DNA of 64,000 bases, taken from positions 61,026 through 125,025 of the forward strand of contig CAMCBW010000011.1 of the NCBI GenBank assembly GCA_945873105.1, written 5' to 3'. The notes below the pieces were generated by a model. The model did not search any database. It was not told the origin of the DNA and saw nothing but the letters and a program-made list of their open reading frames with translations. The DNA comes from Tangfeifania diversioriginum. GTDB taxonomy: Bacteria; Bacteroidota; Bacteroidia; Bacteroidales; Prolixibacteraceae. Positions 26,121-35,411 of the stretch are shown in pieces. Position numbers and translations under genes: made by a program. How positions within the stretch are numbered: position 1 is the stretch's first letter; each line of letters opens with the position of its first letter.

Positions 26121-26762
26121 TCAGACAAGACCCTTTTTGATAGCGAAACTGATCAATCCCGCAATGTTGCCAACATTCAGCTTCTTCATCAGATTGGTTC
26201 GGTGGGTATCTACGGTTCGGTGGCTGATGAAAAGTTTGGCTCCGATCTCCTTGTTGGAAAATCCCTCGGCAATTAACTGAAGCACTTCTGTTTCACGATC
26301 GGTGAGAAGTTCAGTTAGCTCGTGTGTGGAGGAGGCTGGAGAGCTTTCCGTCTGAAGCAGGGAGCGTACAACCCCGTGCGAAAAATATTGCTGACCCATG
26401 GCTACACTAGAGATAGCTCCAAGCAATTCATCCTGGGAACAGCTCTTGAGCAGGTAGCCATTGGCCCCCAGGGCCATCAGGCTTTTGATCATTCCCGACT
26501 CTTCATGCATGGAAAGAATGATCACTTTCGTGGAGGGGAAACTTTTTTTAATCTCCTTGAGCGCCTCGATTCCATTCATCACAGGCATATCTATATCCAT
26601 CAGCACAATATCCGGGTCGAGCAACTTCACCAGACTCAACGCATCACGACCGTTTTTCGCTTCCCCCGCAACCAGGATATCCTCCCTGTTTTTTAACAAC
26701 GAATTGAGCCCGTCAAGAATTAGTTGGTGGTCATCTGCCAACACGATACAAATACGCTTCAT
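26121..26762 (-). CDS. NarL/LuxR-family response regulator
   Basis: This 213-residue regulator has a receiver domain (about 4-120: ADDH acidic pair, Asp near 55 in LMDIDMPVMNG, Lys in LLKSCS). A LuxR-type helix-turn-helix (about 145-210) contains LTDRETEVLQLIAEGFSNKEI and HRTVDTHRTNLMKKL. Its ATG overlaps the stop of the sensor kinase gene by 4 bases (ATGA), so the two are one translational unit. On phosphorylation it should dimerise and bind DNA as in NarL. Targets are not evident; nothing follows it in the operon. Confidence 0.95.
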   Translation of the reverse strand: MKRICIVLADDHQLILDGLNSLLKNREDILVAGEAKNGRDALSLVKLLDPDIVLMDIDMPVMNGIEALKEIKKSFPSTKVIILSMHEESGMIKSLMALGANGYLLKSCSQDELLGAISSVAMGQQYFSHGVVRSLLQTESSPASSTHELTELLTDRETEVLQLIAEGFSNKEIGAKLFISHRTVDTHRTNLMKKLNVGNIAGLISFAIKKGLV

Positions 26763-28696
26763 TTCAATGGTATTCTAATGGTTACAATGGTTCCGTTACC
26801 CGGGGAAGATTCACAATGGAAGGAGCCTTTGGCACCATCCACTCTCCCGGCAATGTTCAGGAGACCTATTCCCTTCTTCTCGTACTTCTCGACATCGAAG
26901 CCAATTCCATTGTCGGAAACGTTGAGTACCGCATGATTGGCTCGTCTTAGCAACTGTACCACCAACCTATCTGCTCCTGAGTGTTTAAGAACGTTGTTGA
27001 CGAGTTCCTGCAGTACCCTGAAAAGCACCAATTCCTCCTGATTTCCAATGCGTTCCTCAAAGCCGGCATGTTCAAACTGATATTTAACCGGAGAATTGGC
27101 AAGATTCAGATTCAGGGTACCCTCCACCGCTGCAATCAAGCCAAACTGTTCAAGTTCCTTCGGCATCATCTGGTGGGAGATAGAACGGACCTCTGAACTT
27201 GCGCTATCCAGCATGAATTCTATCTTTTTGAAATCCTCCAGGTGATCCTGGGTAGTAGCCTTTAAAGCCAGTGTCCGGTAGTTTAACTTAATGGCTCCAA
27301 TGGTTTGTCCGAGGCCATCGTGCAATTCACGGGCAATTCTCCGGCGTTCCTCCTCCTGACCTTCCAGGACTGCATGCAGCCGGGCCTCCTGTTCGATGAT
27401 CTTTTCTGCATCCAGGGCTGCCTTCTGCCTTTGCTGGTGCCTGTAAAACAGAAAGATGGCTGCACCTGTCATGGAGATCAAAATAAATAGCAGCAGCAGC
27501 AATTGTGTCCTGCCCTGGGTCAGCTTGATCTCTGCGTATTCTTTCTCCTGCCTGGCCAGCTCCAAATCCTGTCCGAGCTTTTCGTTTTCATACTTGGTCT
27601 GAATTTCAAGGATCTGTTGCCGGATCCTGGCATCATAGGCTGAATCTTTTACCGCAATGTACTGTTTCATGTAGACGAAGGCACTGTCCAGCTGGTGGGT
27701 CAAAGCCTTCAATTTGGCCATGCCAAGCAGTGCACTCGTCTCCTCTTCCAGAACGGAAATTTTGGCGGCTATTTTCAGCGCCCTGGTGAGCACTTTATGG
27801 GCCTCCTGGTACCTGCCCGTTTCGGTATAAACGGTTCCCATCCGCGACAGCGTGGAAGAGATCCCTTTCTGATCTCCCAACCGTTCCCTGATTTCAAGAG
27901 ATTCAGTGAACATCCTGATCGCCTGGCCAAAATTCTGTTGTCCCATGTAGATATTGGCCATGTTGCTCAAATTCCCGCTGATCAACTCCTCGTTTTTGAT
28001 GGCCCGTGAAAGGTAAAGTGCCTTTTCATAATAGGCAAGCGACTGGATGGTATCCTGCATTTTACTGTAAACATTGGCCATGTTGCTGTAGGAGGTAGCT
28101 TCGCCCAGTGTATCCTTCAGCTTGAGTCTGTACTGAAGGGCCATCTCATGGTATTCCAGCGATTTGGCCAGATCCCCCAGGTTTTGGTGTACGATGGCAA
28201 TGTTGTTGAGACAATAACCGATCCACCGGTCCTGCTTGAGCAATTCGTAAATCTTAAGTGCTGCCAATTGATTTTGCAGGGCCTCCTTCAATCGACCCTG
28301 TTTCTGGTCGATGATTCCAAGCTTGTTGTACAAGGAGGCCATGCCAGCCTGATCGTTCATCCTTTCCCTGATAACCATGGATTCCTTCAGATGGTTCACC
28401 GCATTTTTGTAATCTGCCTTGTCGATGTCCAGTATTCCCAGATCATTGCAAGCCTGAGCTATCCCTTTGTCAAATTTTAGTTCGCGGGCCATTTGCAGTG
28501 CCTGCTCTCCAAACATCCTGGCAGAATCAGCAGAAATAAAGCGGTATTCCCAACAAAGATTGCTCAACAAAAGAACCGTAGTAGTGTCTGCCTTTGCCCC
28601 CTGGAGCTGACGCAACTGCTCTTTGACACCACCATAACTTCCTGGAAAGTTCATCCAAAACAATAGGAAAATGATTGCTCTTTGGTAAATCTTCAT
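26759..28696 (-). CDS. TPR-containing NarX/DesK-type sensor histidine kinase
   Basis: This 645-residue protein starts at ATG 28696 (MKIYQRAIIFLLFWMNF), which gives a signal peptide ending near SYGG. About seven TPR repeats fill residues 35-330 outside the membrane, followed by a coiled coil, a membrane helix (about 395-418, LLLLLFILISMTGAAIF), and a HisKA_3 domain with RRRIARELHDGLGQTIGA (H near 459). The HATPase_c domain ends with SDNGIGFD and GIGLLNIAGR. This is a standard Bacteroidota architecture in which periplasmic TPRs sense a protein or peptide partner. A -7 box (TATTTTTG, 28767-28774, minus strand) lies about 70 bases upstream. It pairs with the NarL-type regulator downstream. Confidence 0.94.
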   Translation of the reverse strand: MKIYQRAIIFLLFWMNFPGSYGGVKEQLRQLQGAKADTTTVLLLSNLCWEYRFISADSARMFGEQALQMARELKFDKGIAQACNDLGILDIDKADYKNAVNHLKESMVIRERMNDQAGMASLYNKLGIIDQKQGRLKEALQNQLAALKIYELLKQDRWIGYCLNNIAIVHQNLGDLAKSLEYHEMALQYRLKLKDTLGEATSYSNMANVYSKMQDTIQSLAYYEKALYLSRAIKNEELISGNLSNMANIYMGQQNFGQAIRMFTESLEIRERLGDQKGISSTLSRMGTVYTETGRYQEAHKVLTRALKIAAKISVLEEETSALLGMAKLKALTHQLDSAFVYMKQYIAVKDSAYDARIRQQILEIQTKYENEKLGQDLELARQEKEYAEIKLTQGRTQLLLLLFILISMTGAAIFLFYRHQQRQKAALDAEKIIEQEARLHAVLEGQEEERRRIARELHDGLGQTIGAIKLNYRTLALKATTQDHLEDFKKIEFMLDSASSEVRSISHQMMPKELEQFGLIAAVEGTLNLNLANSPVKYQFEHAGFEERIGNQEELVLFRVLQELVNNVLKHSGADRLVVQLLRRANHAVLNVSDNGIGFDVEKYEKKGIGLLNIAGRVDGAKGSFHCESSPGNGTIVTIRIPLK

Positions 28697-29060
28697 GTTA
28701 GATCCGGTTACAGCTGTAAACATAACTACTAATATCGAAAATTAAAATATCTTTTTGTTATTATTACAAAAATACTGGACCCAATTCCCATTTGACCAGA
28801 AGGGTGACAAATTGGAAAACAGCGCACCTCTTATGGCCTTTTAGGTGGTTGGAGGCCTTGGAGACCTGGTTTCACCTAAGACAATCCTCCCCTGCAAATG
28901 CAAGAGATCCTCTAAAGGATTTCCACCATCAAACAATATAGTCTCCAAAGATTGGGTGACGGAAGGCTTTGATACCAGCCCTATTTTGCCATTGGCTAAT
29001 TTTTTCCTAATTTTCTGCATATTTTTCAACACCAAAATTAAGGTCTTCAAACAGCTAGAA
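28697..29060. other. divergent intergenic region between the TPR kinase and the aldo/keto reductase
   Basis: It holds a minus-strand -7 box TATTTTTG at 28767-28774. Open frames cross 28841-29060 on both strands, but neither has natural composition or a recognised domain. The true start of the aldo/keto reductase is at 29061, where family similarity begins. Confidence 0.4.
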
Positions 29061-30035
29061 ATGGAAAATAGAATGGCATTGCGTTCACTCGGGAATACGG
29101 GTATAATGGTTTCTCCCATCGGATTAGGCTGCTGGCAATTCAGCAAACAAAAAAATCTTGCCGGCAAGTTTTGGCCTACCCTTGAGGATGAGTTGATCGA
29201 AAAAGTGGTAATACTTTCACTTGAAGGTGGTATCAACTGGTTTGATACTGCCGAAGTATATGGCAACGGAGCCTCGGAAAAGGCACTTTCAAAAGCCTTG
29301 CAGGCAGCAGGAAAGCGGCCGGGAAAAGTTATCATCGCCACCAAATGGTGGCCCATGTTCCGTTTCGCCTCCAACATCCCCAAAACCATCAACGAGCGCA
29401 TCAAGCTGCTTGATCCCTATCCGATTGACCTATACCAGGTCCATCAGCCATGGGGATTCTCCAATGAAAGGGCGGAGGTAAGCGCCATGGCTGATCTGCT
29501 TGACCGGAAACTGATCAAAAGTATCGGGGTAAGCAATTTCTCTGCCAAACAGATGGAGAACTCCTGGGATACGCTGAACATGAGAAGGATTCCATTGGCT
29601 ACCAATCAGGTGTTGTACAACCTCCTCGACCGCCGTATCGAATCCAACGGGGTGATGAAAACGGCAAAGAAACTGGGAATCACCATTGTAGCCTATTCTC
29701 CCCTGGCGCAGGGTATCGTAACCGGAAAGTTTCACGACAATCCCGAATTGCTCAAAAATATAGGATTCAGAAAATACAATTCACAGTTTAAACCTGCAGG
29801 ACTGGAAAAGAGCCTGCCGGTGGTGAAATTGGTGAAGGAGTTGGCCGTCAAATACAATGCCACTCCGGCACAGGTAGCCCTCAACTGGCTGATACAATTT
29901 CACGGGGAGACAGTAGTTGCCATTCCCGGAGCCACCAAAGAGATCCACGTAAAGGAGAATACCGGCGCTATGACTTTCAGCCTATCGGATGTTGACATGG
30001 ACAGACTGGACAAGGTGAGTGCTATTTTCAAATAG
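29061..30035 (+). CDS. aldo/keto reductase
   Basis: This 324-residue enzyme starts at ATG 29061 (MENRMALRSLGNTGIMVSPI), matching the family N-terminus. The frame is open upstream to 28845 but without similarity. The TIM-barrel has NWFDTAEVYGNGASE with the catalytic Asp and Tyr, VIIATKWWP with the Lys, and VHQP where AKRs carry the active-site His. The NADPH site is seen at the end in IPGATKEIHVKENTGA. It should reduce an aldehyde or ketone with NADPH in the cytoplasm. Substrate unknown. It is probably monocistronic. Confidence 0.93.
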   Translation: MENRMALRSLGNTGIMVSPIGLGCWQFSKQKNLAGKFWPTLEDELIEKVVILSLEGGINWFDTAEVYGNGASEKALSKALQAAGKRPGKVIIATKWWPMFRFASNIPKTINERIKLLDPYPIDLYQVHQPWGFSNERAEVSAMADLLDRKLIKSIGVSNFSAKQMENSWDTLNMRRIPLATNQVLYNLLDRRIESNGVMKTAKKLGITIVAYSPLAQGIVTGKFHDNPELLKNIGFRKYNSQFKPAGLEKSLPVVKLVKELAVKYNATPAQVALNWLIQFHGETVVAIPGATKEIHVKENTGAMTFSLSDVDMDRLDKVSAIFK

Positions 30036-30139
30036 CGCCCAACAATGGCTACTTCATTGCGTCCATGAAGCACAAAGTGGGTGGCAATCTTTTCAAATTG
30101 TAGGTTTGTGCGATTGTTTAATCTTGTAATTCAACACCT

Positions 30140-30550
30140 ATGAACTTTTCAAAGATGCTGCTTAGCTACCTGCTGACCACTGTAGTTTTTTTTGCCATCG
30201 ATCTGGTCTGGCTTGGGTTGATTGCCAAAAATCTATACCGCAAATACCTGGGGGATATGTTGAGTGAAAAGGTCAACTGGGGTGCAGCACTGATTTTCTA
30301 CCTGCTCTTTATCGTTGGCATCTTCCTGTTTGTGATCATCCCGGCAATTGAGAAGCAGTCGGCGATTCGAGCACTGGTGTTGGGAGCCATATTTGGCTTA
30401 ATCACCTATGCCACTTACGATCTGACCAATTATGCCACACTCAAAGGTTTCCCTTTGAATGTGGTCATCATTGATCTGATTTGGGGTACTTTTCTGACAG
30501 CCACCGTCAGTCTGGCCGGGTATTATATCACCAAACAGGTTGGTTATTAA
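30140..30550 (+). CDS. DUF2177-family integral membrane protein
   Basis: This 136-residue protein has four transmembrane helices. The N-terminal DLVWLG and the central GLITYATYDLTNYATL motif are characteristic of DUF2177 proteins. Function is unknown. A -7-like box (TAGGTTTG) lies about 35 bases upstream. Its stop overlaps the stop of the convergent GH95 gene by 4 bases. Confidence 0.88.
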   Translation: MNFSKMLLSYLLTTVVFFAIDLVWLGLIAKNLYRKYLGDMLSEKVNWGAALIFYLLFIVGIFLFVIIPAIEKQSAIRALVLGAIFGLITYATYDLTNYATLKGFPLNVVIIDLIWGTFLTATVSLAGYYITKQVGY

Positions 30551-33033
30551 ATCATTGAACTTCCCTTCATCTTCATGGTTTCTCCTTTTTTAAGCTTCAG
30601 CTCCTGATCTTTCCCGTTGTAACGGACGATTCCCTCTTCGCCGAGGAGTGATTTGATCGTCGCATTGACCAATTTCCCCGCTTTCCATTCGATGGAAACT
30701 TCAAAACCATTGGCAGCGCGCAAGCCTGTGATTTCCCCGTCTTTCCACACATCAGGAAGTGCTGGAAGGAGTTCTATCAGTGGAATGGCCTTGCCATCCA
30801 CTACCTTCGTCTCCTGACTTTGCAGCAGCATTTCAATGACAGCAGCCCCTGCACCGAAATTGCCATCGATGTTGAATGGTGGGCAGGAAGAGAGCAGGTT
30901 GGGCAGCAATCCCGGTGTTCTTCTGCCACCCATGACAAAGAGGTTGTTGAAAATCTTGAAGGCATGGTTGCCATCTTTCAATCGTGCCCAACAGCAGGCT
31001 TTCCACGACATCGACCAGCCGGTGGCCTCGTCTCCGCGAATTTCGAGCGTCTTTTTGGCGGCATTGAACAGTTCCGGTGTACCCTCCCTGGTAATCTCAA
31101 AACCGGGACTCAAGGCATAGAGATGCGAAATGTGCCGGTGTTTCGGATCTATTTCCCTGTACTCCTTGTCCCACTCGAGCAGTTGCCCTTTCGAGCCAAT
31201 CAGGTAGGGCTGGATGCTGTCACGTTGGTTTTTAATCCTGGCGATGAACTCCTTGTCCACATCCAAAATACTGGAAGCTTCGATGCAATTGGTAAAGAGC
31301 TCCTTGGTAATCATCAGGTCCATCACAGCGCCTTCGCAGAAGGGGGTAGAGTATTTCTGACCTTCTGGGAAATAACCATGTTCGGGAGAGGAACCAACGG
31401 GAGTGGTATAATAACCATTGTCATTCTTCACCAGCCAGTGACTCAGAAATTCGGCGGCACCCTTCAGCTCCGGCCAGTACTCCTTTAAAAATTCCTTGTC
31501 TTTGGAATAGCGGTAGTGTGTCCAGATTTGCTGGCTGGTCCAGCCACCCGCCATGGGCCAGAAGGAGCAGTTGGCATTGTCGACTGGTTGGGCCGTACGC
31601 CAGATGCTGGTGTTGTGGTGGGCCGTCCAGCCCGGATAGCCAAAACTCTCCTTCACATGTTCTTTGCCATTGACCGCCATTTGCTTGACAAACCTCAAAA
31701 CAGGTTCTGTACATTCACCCAGGTTGGCAGCCTCCGTCATCCAGTAGTAGATTTCTGAATTGATGTTCATGGTATAGCCACTGGCCCATGGAGGAACAAT
31801 TTCGTTGTTCCAGATTCCCTGCAGGTTGATGGGTTGACCACCTGGCCTTGAGGAGGCAATCGTCAGGTACCGGGCATACTGCAACGCCAGTGCCGGGAGC
31901 GACGGATCTCCCCCCTTGCTGTAGGCTTCCAGCCGTTTGTCGGTAGGAAGCTTCCCTTGTTCGGAGAGGGAACCAAGATTGATTTGCACCCTGTTGAACA
32001 GATTCTGATAATCCTTCAAATGGTTGTTTTGCAGTTCTGTATATTTTTTAGCCAGTGCGTTTTTGAGATTGGCTGTGGTTTCGATGGAGGGATCAACCCC
32101 CTCCTTGCTGGGACTCTTTTCAAAGCCATTGAAGCTGGTATCCATCGAAAGGAGAATGGTGATCTCATCGGCACCGGAGACGATCAGCTGGTCGGCTGCC
32201 ACCTCCAATTTTCCACCTTGCAGGTTGACGCCCACCCGGCCTTCGTAAAATGTTCCTGCTCCATCCAATTTGTCACCGTACATGACGGTTTCCCTACCGG
32301 GAATCTGAACTCCCTTCTCGTCGAACAACTCGGGATACATCCACTCCTGCTTCCAGTCGTGCAAATTTTTGATGGTCCTTCGGACAACAAATCCCGGAGC
32401 CTGACCTTTCATGACCAAAACGGATCCCGCAGCAGCTGTAGTTGCTGTGGGATGAGCACCTTTTAGTCCGATCTTGCAGGAGATGGCTCCCTTTTTATCT
32501 GCTTTGATTTTCAGCACAATCACCTTGTCAGGAAAGCTGGCAAAAACTTCACGATGGTAGCCGGTATGGTTCACTTTGTAGTCTGTACGGCAGGTAGCCG
32601 TGGCCAGATCCAGCTCCCTTCGGAATTCTGAAACTGCCTCAGGATGATCGAATTCGACCTCCAGATCCCCGAATGGCTGGTAACAATCCTGAGCTCGGCC
32701 CAACCATTCACGGGCAATGATTTCGTTCACCTGCTTCAGATCACCTGCCTTGATCAGTCTCCTGACATTCTCCAGATTTTTGGTAAAGTCCAGCTTGACT
32801 TTGCGCCCCGGCTCGCCTGAGTAGAGTGTATTCTCGTTGAGCTGTAGGTGCTCTTTGACAATGCCGCCATACACCATGGCCCCCAGAGTGCCATTCCCGA
32901 TAGGAAGGGCTTCGTACCAGTCGGTGGCAGGTTTGTCGTACCAGAGGGTTAAATCTTGTGCGGGTTTTTGTTCCTGGCAGCAAACTATAAATGGAATAAT
33001 TAACAAGCAGGTAATCAAATGTATATTTCTCAT
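30547..33033 (-). CDS. glycoside hydrolase family 95 lipoprotein (alpha-L-fucosidase type)
   Basis: From ATG 33033 the product has 828 residues. The signal (MRNIHLITCLLIIPFIVCC) ends in a Cys suitable for lipidation. The N-terminal beta-sandwich starts with LTLWYDKPATDWYEALPIGN, typical of GH95, followed by a helical barrel. Active-site regions seen are GYTMNINSEIYYWM (the Asn pair), SSPEHGYFPEG (general acid Glu) and FNIDGNFGAGAAVIEML (Asp). GH95 enzymes release alpha-1,2-linked L-fucose by inversion; some cleave alpha-L-galactosides. It would work on host, plant or algal fucosylated glycans outside the cytoplasm. No other glycan-degradation genes adjoin. Confidence 0.93.
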   Translation of the reverse strand: MRNIHLITCLLIIPFIVCCQEQKPAQDLTLWYDKPATDWYEALPIGNGTLGAMVYGGIVKEHLQLNENTLYSGEPGRKVKLDFTKNLENVRRLIKAGDLKQVNEIIAREWLGRAQDCYQPFGDLEVEFDHPEAVSEFRRELDLATATCRTDYKVNHTGYHREVFASFPDKVIVLKIKADKKGAISCKIGLKGAHPTATTAAAGSVLVMKGQAPGFVVRRTIKNLHDWKQEWMYPELFDEKGVQIPGRETVMYGDKLDGAGTFYEGRVGVNLQGGKLEVAADQLIVSGADEITILLSMDTSFNGFEKSPSKEGVDPSIETTANLKNALAKKYTELQNNHLKDYQNLFNRVQINLGSLSEQGKLPTDKRLEAYSKGGDPSLPALALQYARYLTIASSRPGGQPINLQGIWNNEIVPPWASGYTMNINSEIYYWMTEAANLGECTEPVLRFVKQMAVNGKEHVKESFGYPGWTAHHNTSIWRTAQPVDNANCSFWPMAGGWTSQQIWTHYRYSKDKEFLKEYWPELKGAAEFLSHWLVKNDNGYYTTPVGSSPEHGYFPEGQKYSTPFCEGAVMDLMITKELFTNCIEASSILDVDKEFIARIKNQRDSIQPYLIGSKGQLLEWDKEYREIDPKHRHISHLYALSPGFEITREGTPELFNAAKKTLEIRGDEATGWSMSWKACCWARLKDGNHAFKIFNNLFVMGGRRTPGLLPNLLSSCPPFNIDGNFGAGAAVIEMLLQSQETKVVDGKAIPLIELLPALPDVWKDGEITGLRAANGFEVSIEWKAGKLVNATIKSLLGEEGIVRYNGKDQELKLKKGETMKMKGSSMI

Positions 33034-33131
33034 TTGTATTTGGTTAAGAGATGATATGTTCTGAAGTTGTGAGCCGCATTTGTTTTGTTGAAAATAGACA
33101 AAAATTCGCAAAAAGTTTCCTGGTAAGGTAT

Positions 33132-33178
33132 AAAAAAGAGAGCCAGCCCTTTACAGCTATTTACTGAAAAGACTGGCT
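33132..33178 (-). terminator. intrinsic terminator of the NEW3-ABC operon
   Basis: On the minus strand agccagtcttt pairs with aaagggctggct (arms around 33178-33168 and 33152-33141, with a small internal mismatch), and the stem is followed by six T residues (33138-33133). The upstream arm is inside the last codons of the small gene at 33157-33372 and its stop codon lies in the loop. This placement supports that small gene as the real last gene of the operon. Confidence 0.7.
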
Positions 33179-33372
33179 TCCCCATTTTCAACCTTGCGGA
33201 CTTTGCTCCATGGAATATCCTGAAGCCCCAGCAGGTAAACCCCTTCATTCTCCTTCCCCGAGGGCTCACACCTGTCACTCCAGGCAGACTTCATCTTCTC
33301 CTTCTCCTCGGTTGAAAAACGCTTGCCATATTCCTGCACAGCTAGCTGGATACGCAGCTGTCGCTGGGCCAT
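33157..33372 (-). CDS. small protein of unknown function, last gene of the ABC operon
   Basis: This is a 71-residue, charged, soluble-looking protein (MAQRQLRIQLAVQEYGKRF at the start, GVYLLGLQDIPWSKV in the middle). It begins 11 bases after the permease stop on the same strand and ends inside the operon terminator. No known domain is recognised. Composition is natural, unlike the overlapping frames on the other strand. It may be a cytoplasmic accessory factor of the ABC complex, by position only. Confidence 0.6.
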   Translation of the reverse strand: MAQRQLRIQLAVQEYGKRFSTEEKEKMKSAWSDRCEPSGKENEGVYLLGLQDIPWSKVRKVENGEASLFSK

Positions 33373-33383
33373 CGGAATTGCAA

Positions 33384-34433
33384 TTACCTGGACCGGATCT
33401 CCCTTCGCATAAAAGAATAATAGGAAAGGGCGAAGCAGAGCAGTGTAGCAGCAAGTAACCCTGTAACCTGTGGCCAGACCAGCAACAAACTTTGTCCCAA
33501 AGGTAGCGGACCCGGAATGGCACCGTACACCTGTTCCATCGAGAGAGGCCCAAGGCTCCGCACAGAAGGCATCAGCAAGGTGGTGGTTGCCTCACTGAAA
33601 AGCTGGTTGGGCATCACCCGCAGCAAGCCAAGTTTGAAGGACTCAAATGCGATGAGGTGGCTCTCAGGTGCCATTTGGGAGGGTTGCATGGATCTTGTGA
33701 CAAGGTTTACGATCATCCCATAGAAGATGGAGAAGAAGATCCATACCGCGATCCCAGCCAGTGCAGAGGTGGCAGGCTGGCGGAACTGCACGGAGAAGAG
33801 TATCGAAAGGTTCAGCCAAAAGGCAACATAGAGGATGCTCATTGCCACAAAGGCCAACATACGCAGAAACTCTTCTACCGTTGGCGGGATACCGAGAGTG
33901 ACCAGACCAAACCCCATTACCAGAAATCCAAGGACAAAGAACATCACACTGATGACCGTCAAGGCAGCCAGGAACTTGGCATTGAGCAGGTAATCCCGGT
34001 AGATGGGTTGCGAAAGGATCCGGCTAAGTGTCCGGTGGTTGTATTCAGAATTGACGGCATCGAAACCCAGGCTAATTCCCAGCAAAGGTCCAAGAAAACT
34101 AACAAAAACCACGAAAGATGGCAGTGTTCCATCTGAAATCGTAAAGAGTTTCAAAAAGAAAAAAGCTCCATCGGGGTCATTGGGTGCAGTGGCCTTCCCG
34201 AAATTTGAAAGGGCGGTGTACATAGAGCCAAGGCAGGTAAGTGAAATAAGCAGGATCAGGATAACAAACCTCCAGCTCCGGACATGGTCGGAGATCTCCT
34301 TGTTCAGAATCACCCGGAAAGGATGAAGCACTTTCTCCTCCGATCCGCCAAGGCCGGCAAATTTGAAAAGGGAGAAAACGTAGGTGGTGGCATTCTGAAA
34401 TGGCCTTGAAGACGTTGGTGTTGGATTATGCAT
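33384..34433 (-). CDS. ABC-2 type transporter permease
   Basis: From ATG 34433 the product has 349 residues and overlaps the ATPase gene by 8 bases. The N-terminal cytoplasmic segment (about 1-65) ends in FRVILNKEISDHVRSWRF, the coupling-helix region common in ABC-2 permeases. Six or so membrane helices follow: LILLISLTCLG; the SFLGPLLGISLGFDAVNSE segment, typical of the family; LLNAKFLAALTVISVMFFVLGF; and a last helix near the C-terminus (TGLLAATLLCFALSYY) ending in basic residues. A long external loop lies between helices 1 and 2 and another before the last helix. It works with the ATPase at 34426. The substrate is unknown. Confidence 0.9.
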   Translation of the reverse strand: MHNPTPTSSRPFQNATTYVFSLFKFAGLGGSEEKVLHPFRVILNKEISDHVRSWRFVILILLISLTCLGSMYTALSNFGKATAPNDPDGAFFFLKLFTISDGTLPSFVVFVSFLGPLLGISLGFDAVNSEYNHRTLSRILSQPIYRDYLLNAKFLAALTVISVMFFVLGFLVMGFGLVTLGIPPTVEEFLRMLAFVAMSILYVAFWLNLSILFSVQFRQPATSALAGIAVWIFFSIFYGMIVNLVTRSMQPSQMAPESHLIAFESFKLGLLRVMPNQLFSEATTTLLMPSVRSLGPLSMEQVYGAIPGPLPLGQSLLLVWPQVTGLLAATLLCFALSYYSFMRREIRSR

Positions 34434-35409
34434 GGTTGACTCCTCCTTCAAAATAGCGGTAATATATATCATCCAGTCCGTACTCTTTTTTGTTCAGGTG
34501 AAAAATGCCAGCACCCGCCTCCATGATGGCTCGGGCGATTTCGGCTGTTGCGTCGTGGGAACACTCAATCTCGAAAATTTGGTCTGTTTTTCTTACCTCA
34601 TTGACACCTCCAACCTTTTGAAGGATTTCTTGCAACCAGGCAGCTGTGTATGCTTGCGCCGACCCCTCTTTCCCAGTTTCATAGCCAGCAAGTCCCGCCT
34701 GGATGACAAAGGGACTCCTGGCAAACAATTTCCGGGATAGGGTCTCAATAGTACCTTCGGCCAGCAGTTTACCTCCCACAAACAACCCTACCCTGTCGCA
34801 CACCTGTTGCACATGGGGAAGATCGTGTGAGGAGAAAAGTACTGTAATACCCTCCTGGCGGCTAAGGGTGACGATAAGGTCAAGAAATTCGCGTACTCCG
34901 GTGGGGTCAATTCCCAGGGTTGGCTCATCCAGGATGATTACTTCCGGATTTTTGATCAACACATCGGCCAAGCCAAGCCGCTGGAGCATCCCTCGTGAAA
35001 ATTTACCGGCCTTCTTCCCGGCTGCCTCCGCCAATCCGACCCGGGCCAACAGTTGCTCCACCACGGGCTTTGCCTCCCGCTCAAACAAGCCATTCAGCAT
35101 GGCGGTATAGAGGAGGTTCTCCCTGGCAGTTCGGTTGTAGTAAAAGCCTACATCTTCTGGTAGATAGCCGATCCTGCGCTTCACCTCGATCGGATGGGTA
35201 GTCGGTTGGATGCCGCAAACCGTCACGGAACCTGAAGTGGGTTCGGTCAACCCCAGCATCATCAGAATCGTTGTTGATTTCCCTGCTCCATTGGGTCCGA
35301 GCAATCCAAAAATTTCACCCTTCCGGATGGAAAGATTGAGCTGATCCACGGCTGTGAATGATCCGTAACGTTTGGTCAGATCATTGAGCTCTACTATATT
35401 TTCAGCCAC
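34426..35409 (-). CDS. ABC transporter ATP-binding protein
   Basis: I place the start at the GTG at 35409 because it is preceded by a clear Shine-Dalgarno (GGAGGT about 5 bases upstream), which is rare in this window. An ATG 28 codons earlier lies within the upstream gene. The product has 327 residues: Walker A GPNGAGKST, Q-loop LPEDVG, signature FSRGMLQRLGLAD, Walker B VIILDEPTLGID and H-loop FSSHDLPHV. The C-terminal part (about 220-327) is an additional regulatory-type domain. It drives the ABC-2 permease encoded downstream, with an 8-base overlap, and follows the NEW3 protein gene by 2 bases. Confidence 0.93.
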   Translation of the reverse strand: MAENIVELNDLTKRYGSFTAVDQLNLSIRKGEIFGLLGPNGAGKSTTILMMLGLTEPTSGSVTVCGIQPTTHPIEVKRRIGYLPEDVGFYYNRTARENLLYTAMLNGLFEREAKPVVEQLLARVGLAEAAGKKAGKFSRGMLQRLGLADVLIKNPEVIILDEPTLGIDPTGVREFLDLIVTLSRQEGITVLFSSHDLPHVQQVCDRVGLFVGGKLLAEGTIETLSRKLFARSPFVIQAGLAGYETGKEGSAQAYTAAWLQEILQKVGGVNEVRKTDQIFEIECSHDATAEIARAIMEAGAGIFHLNKKEYGLDDIYYRYFEGGVNHA

Positions 35410-35411
35410 AG

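Noticed and set aside
25984..26280. A 98-codon frame across the end of the NarL-type regulator gene.
   Set aside because: Mostly overlaps the regulator in the opposite direction and has no domain.
28841..29060. Possible pseudogene upstream of the aldo/keto reductase, because both strands are open here.
   Set aside because: Neither frame matches a family I know, and I see no broken domain; kept as intergenic.
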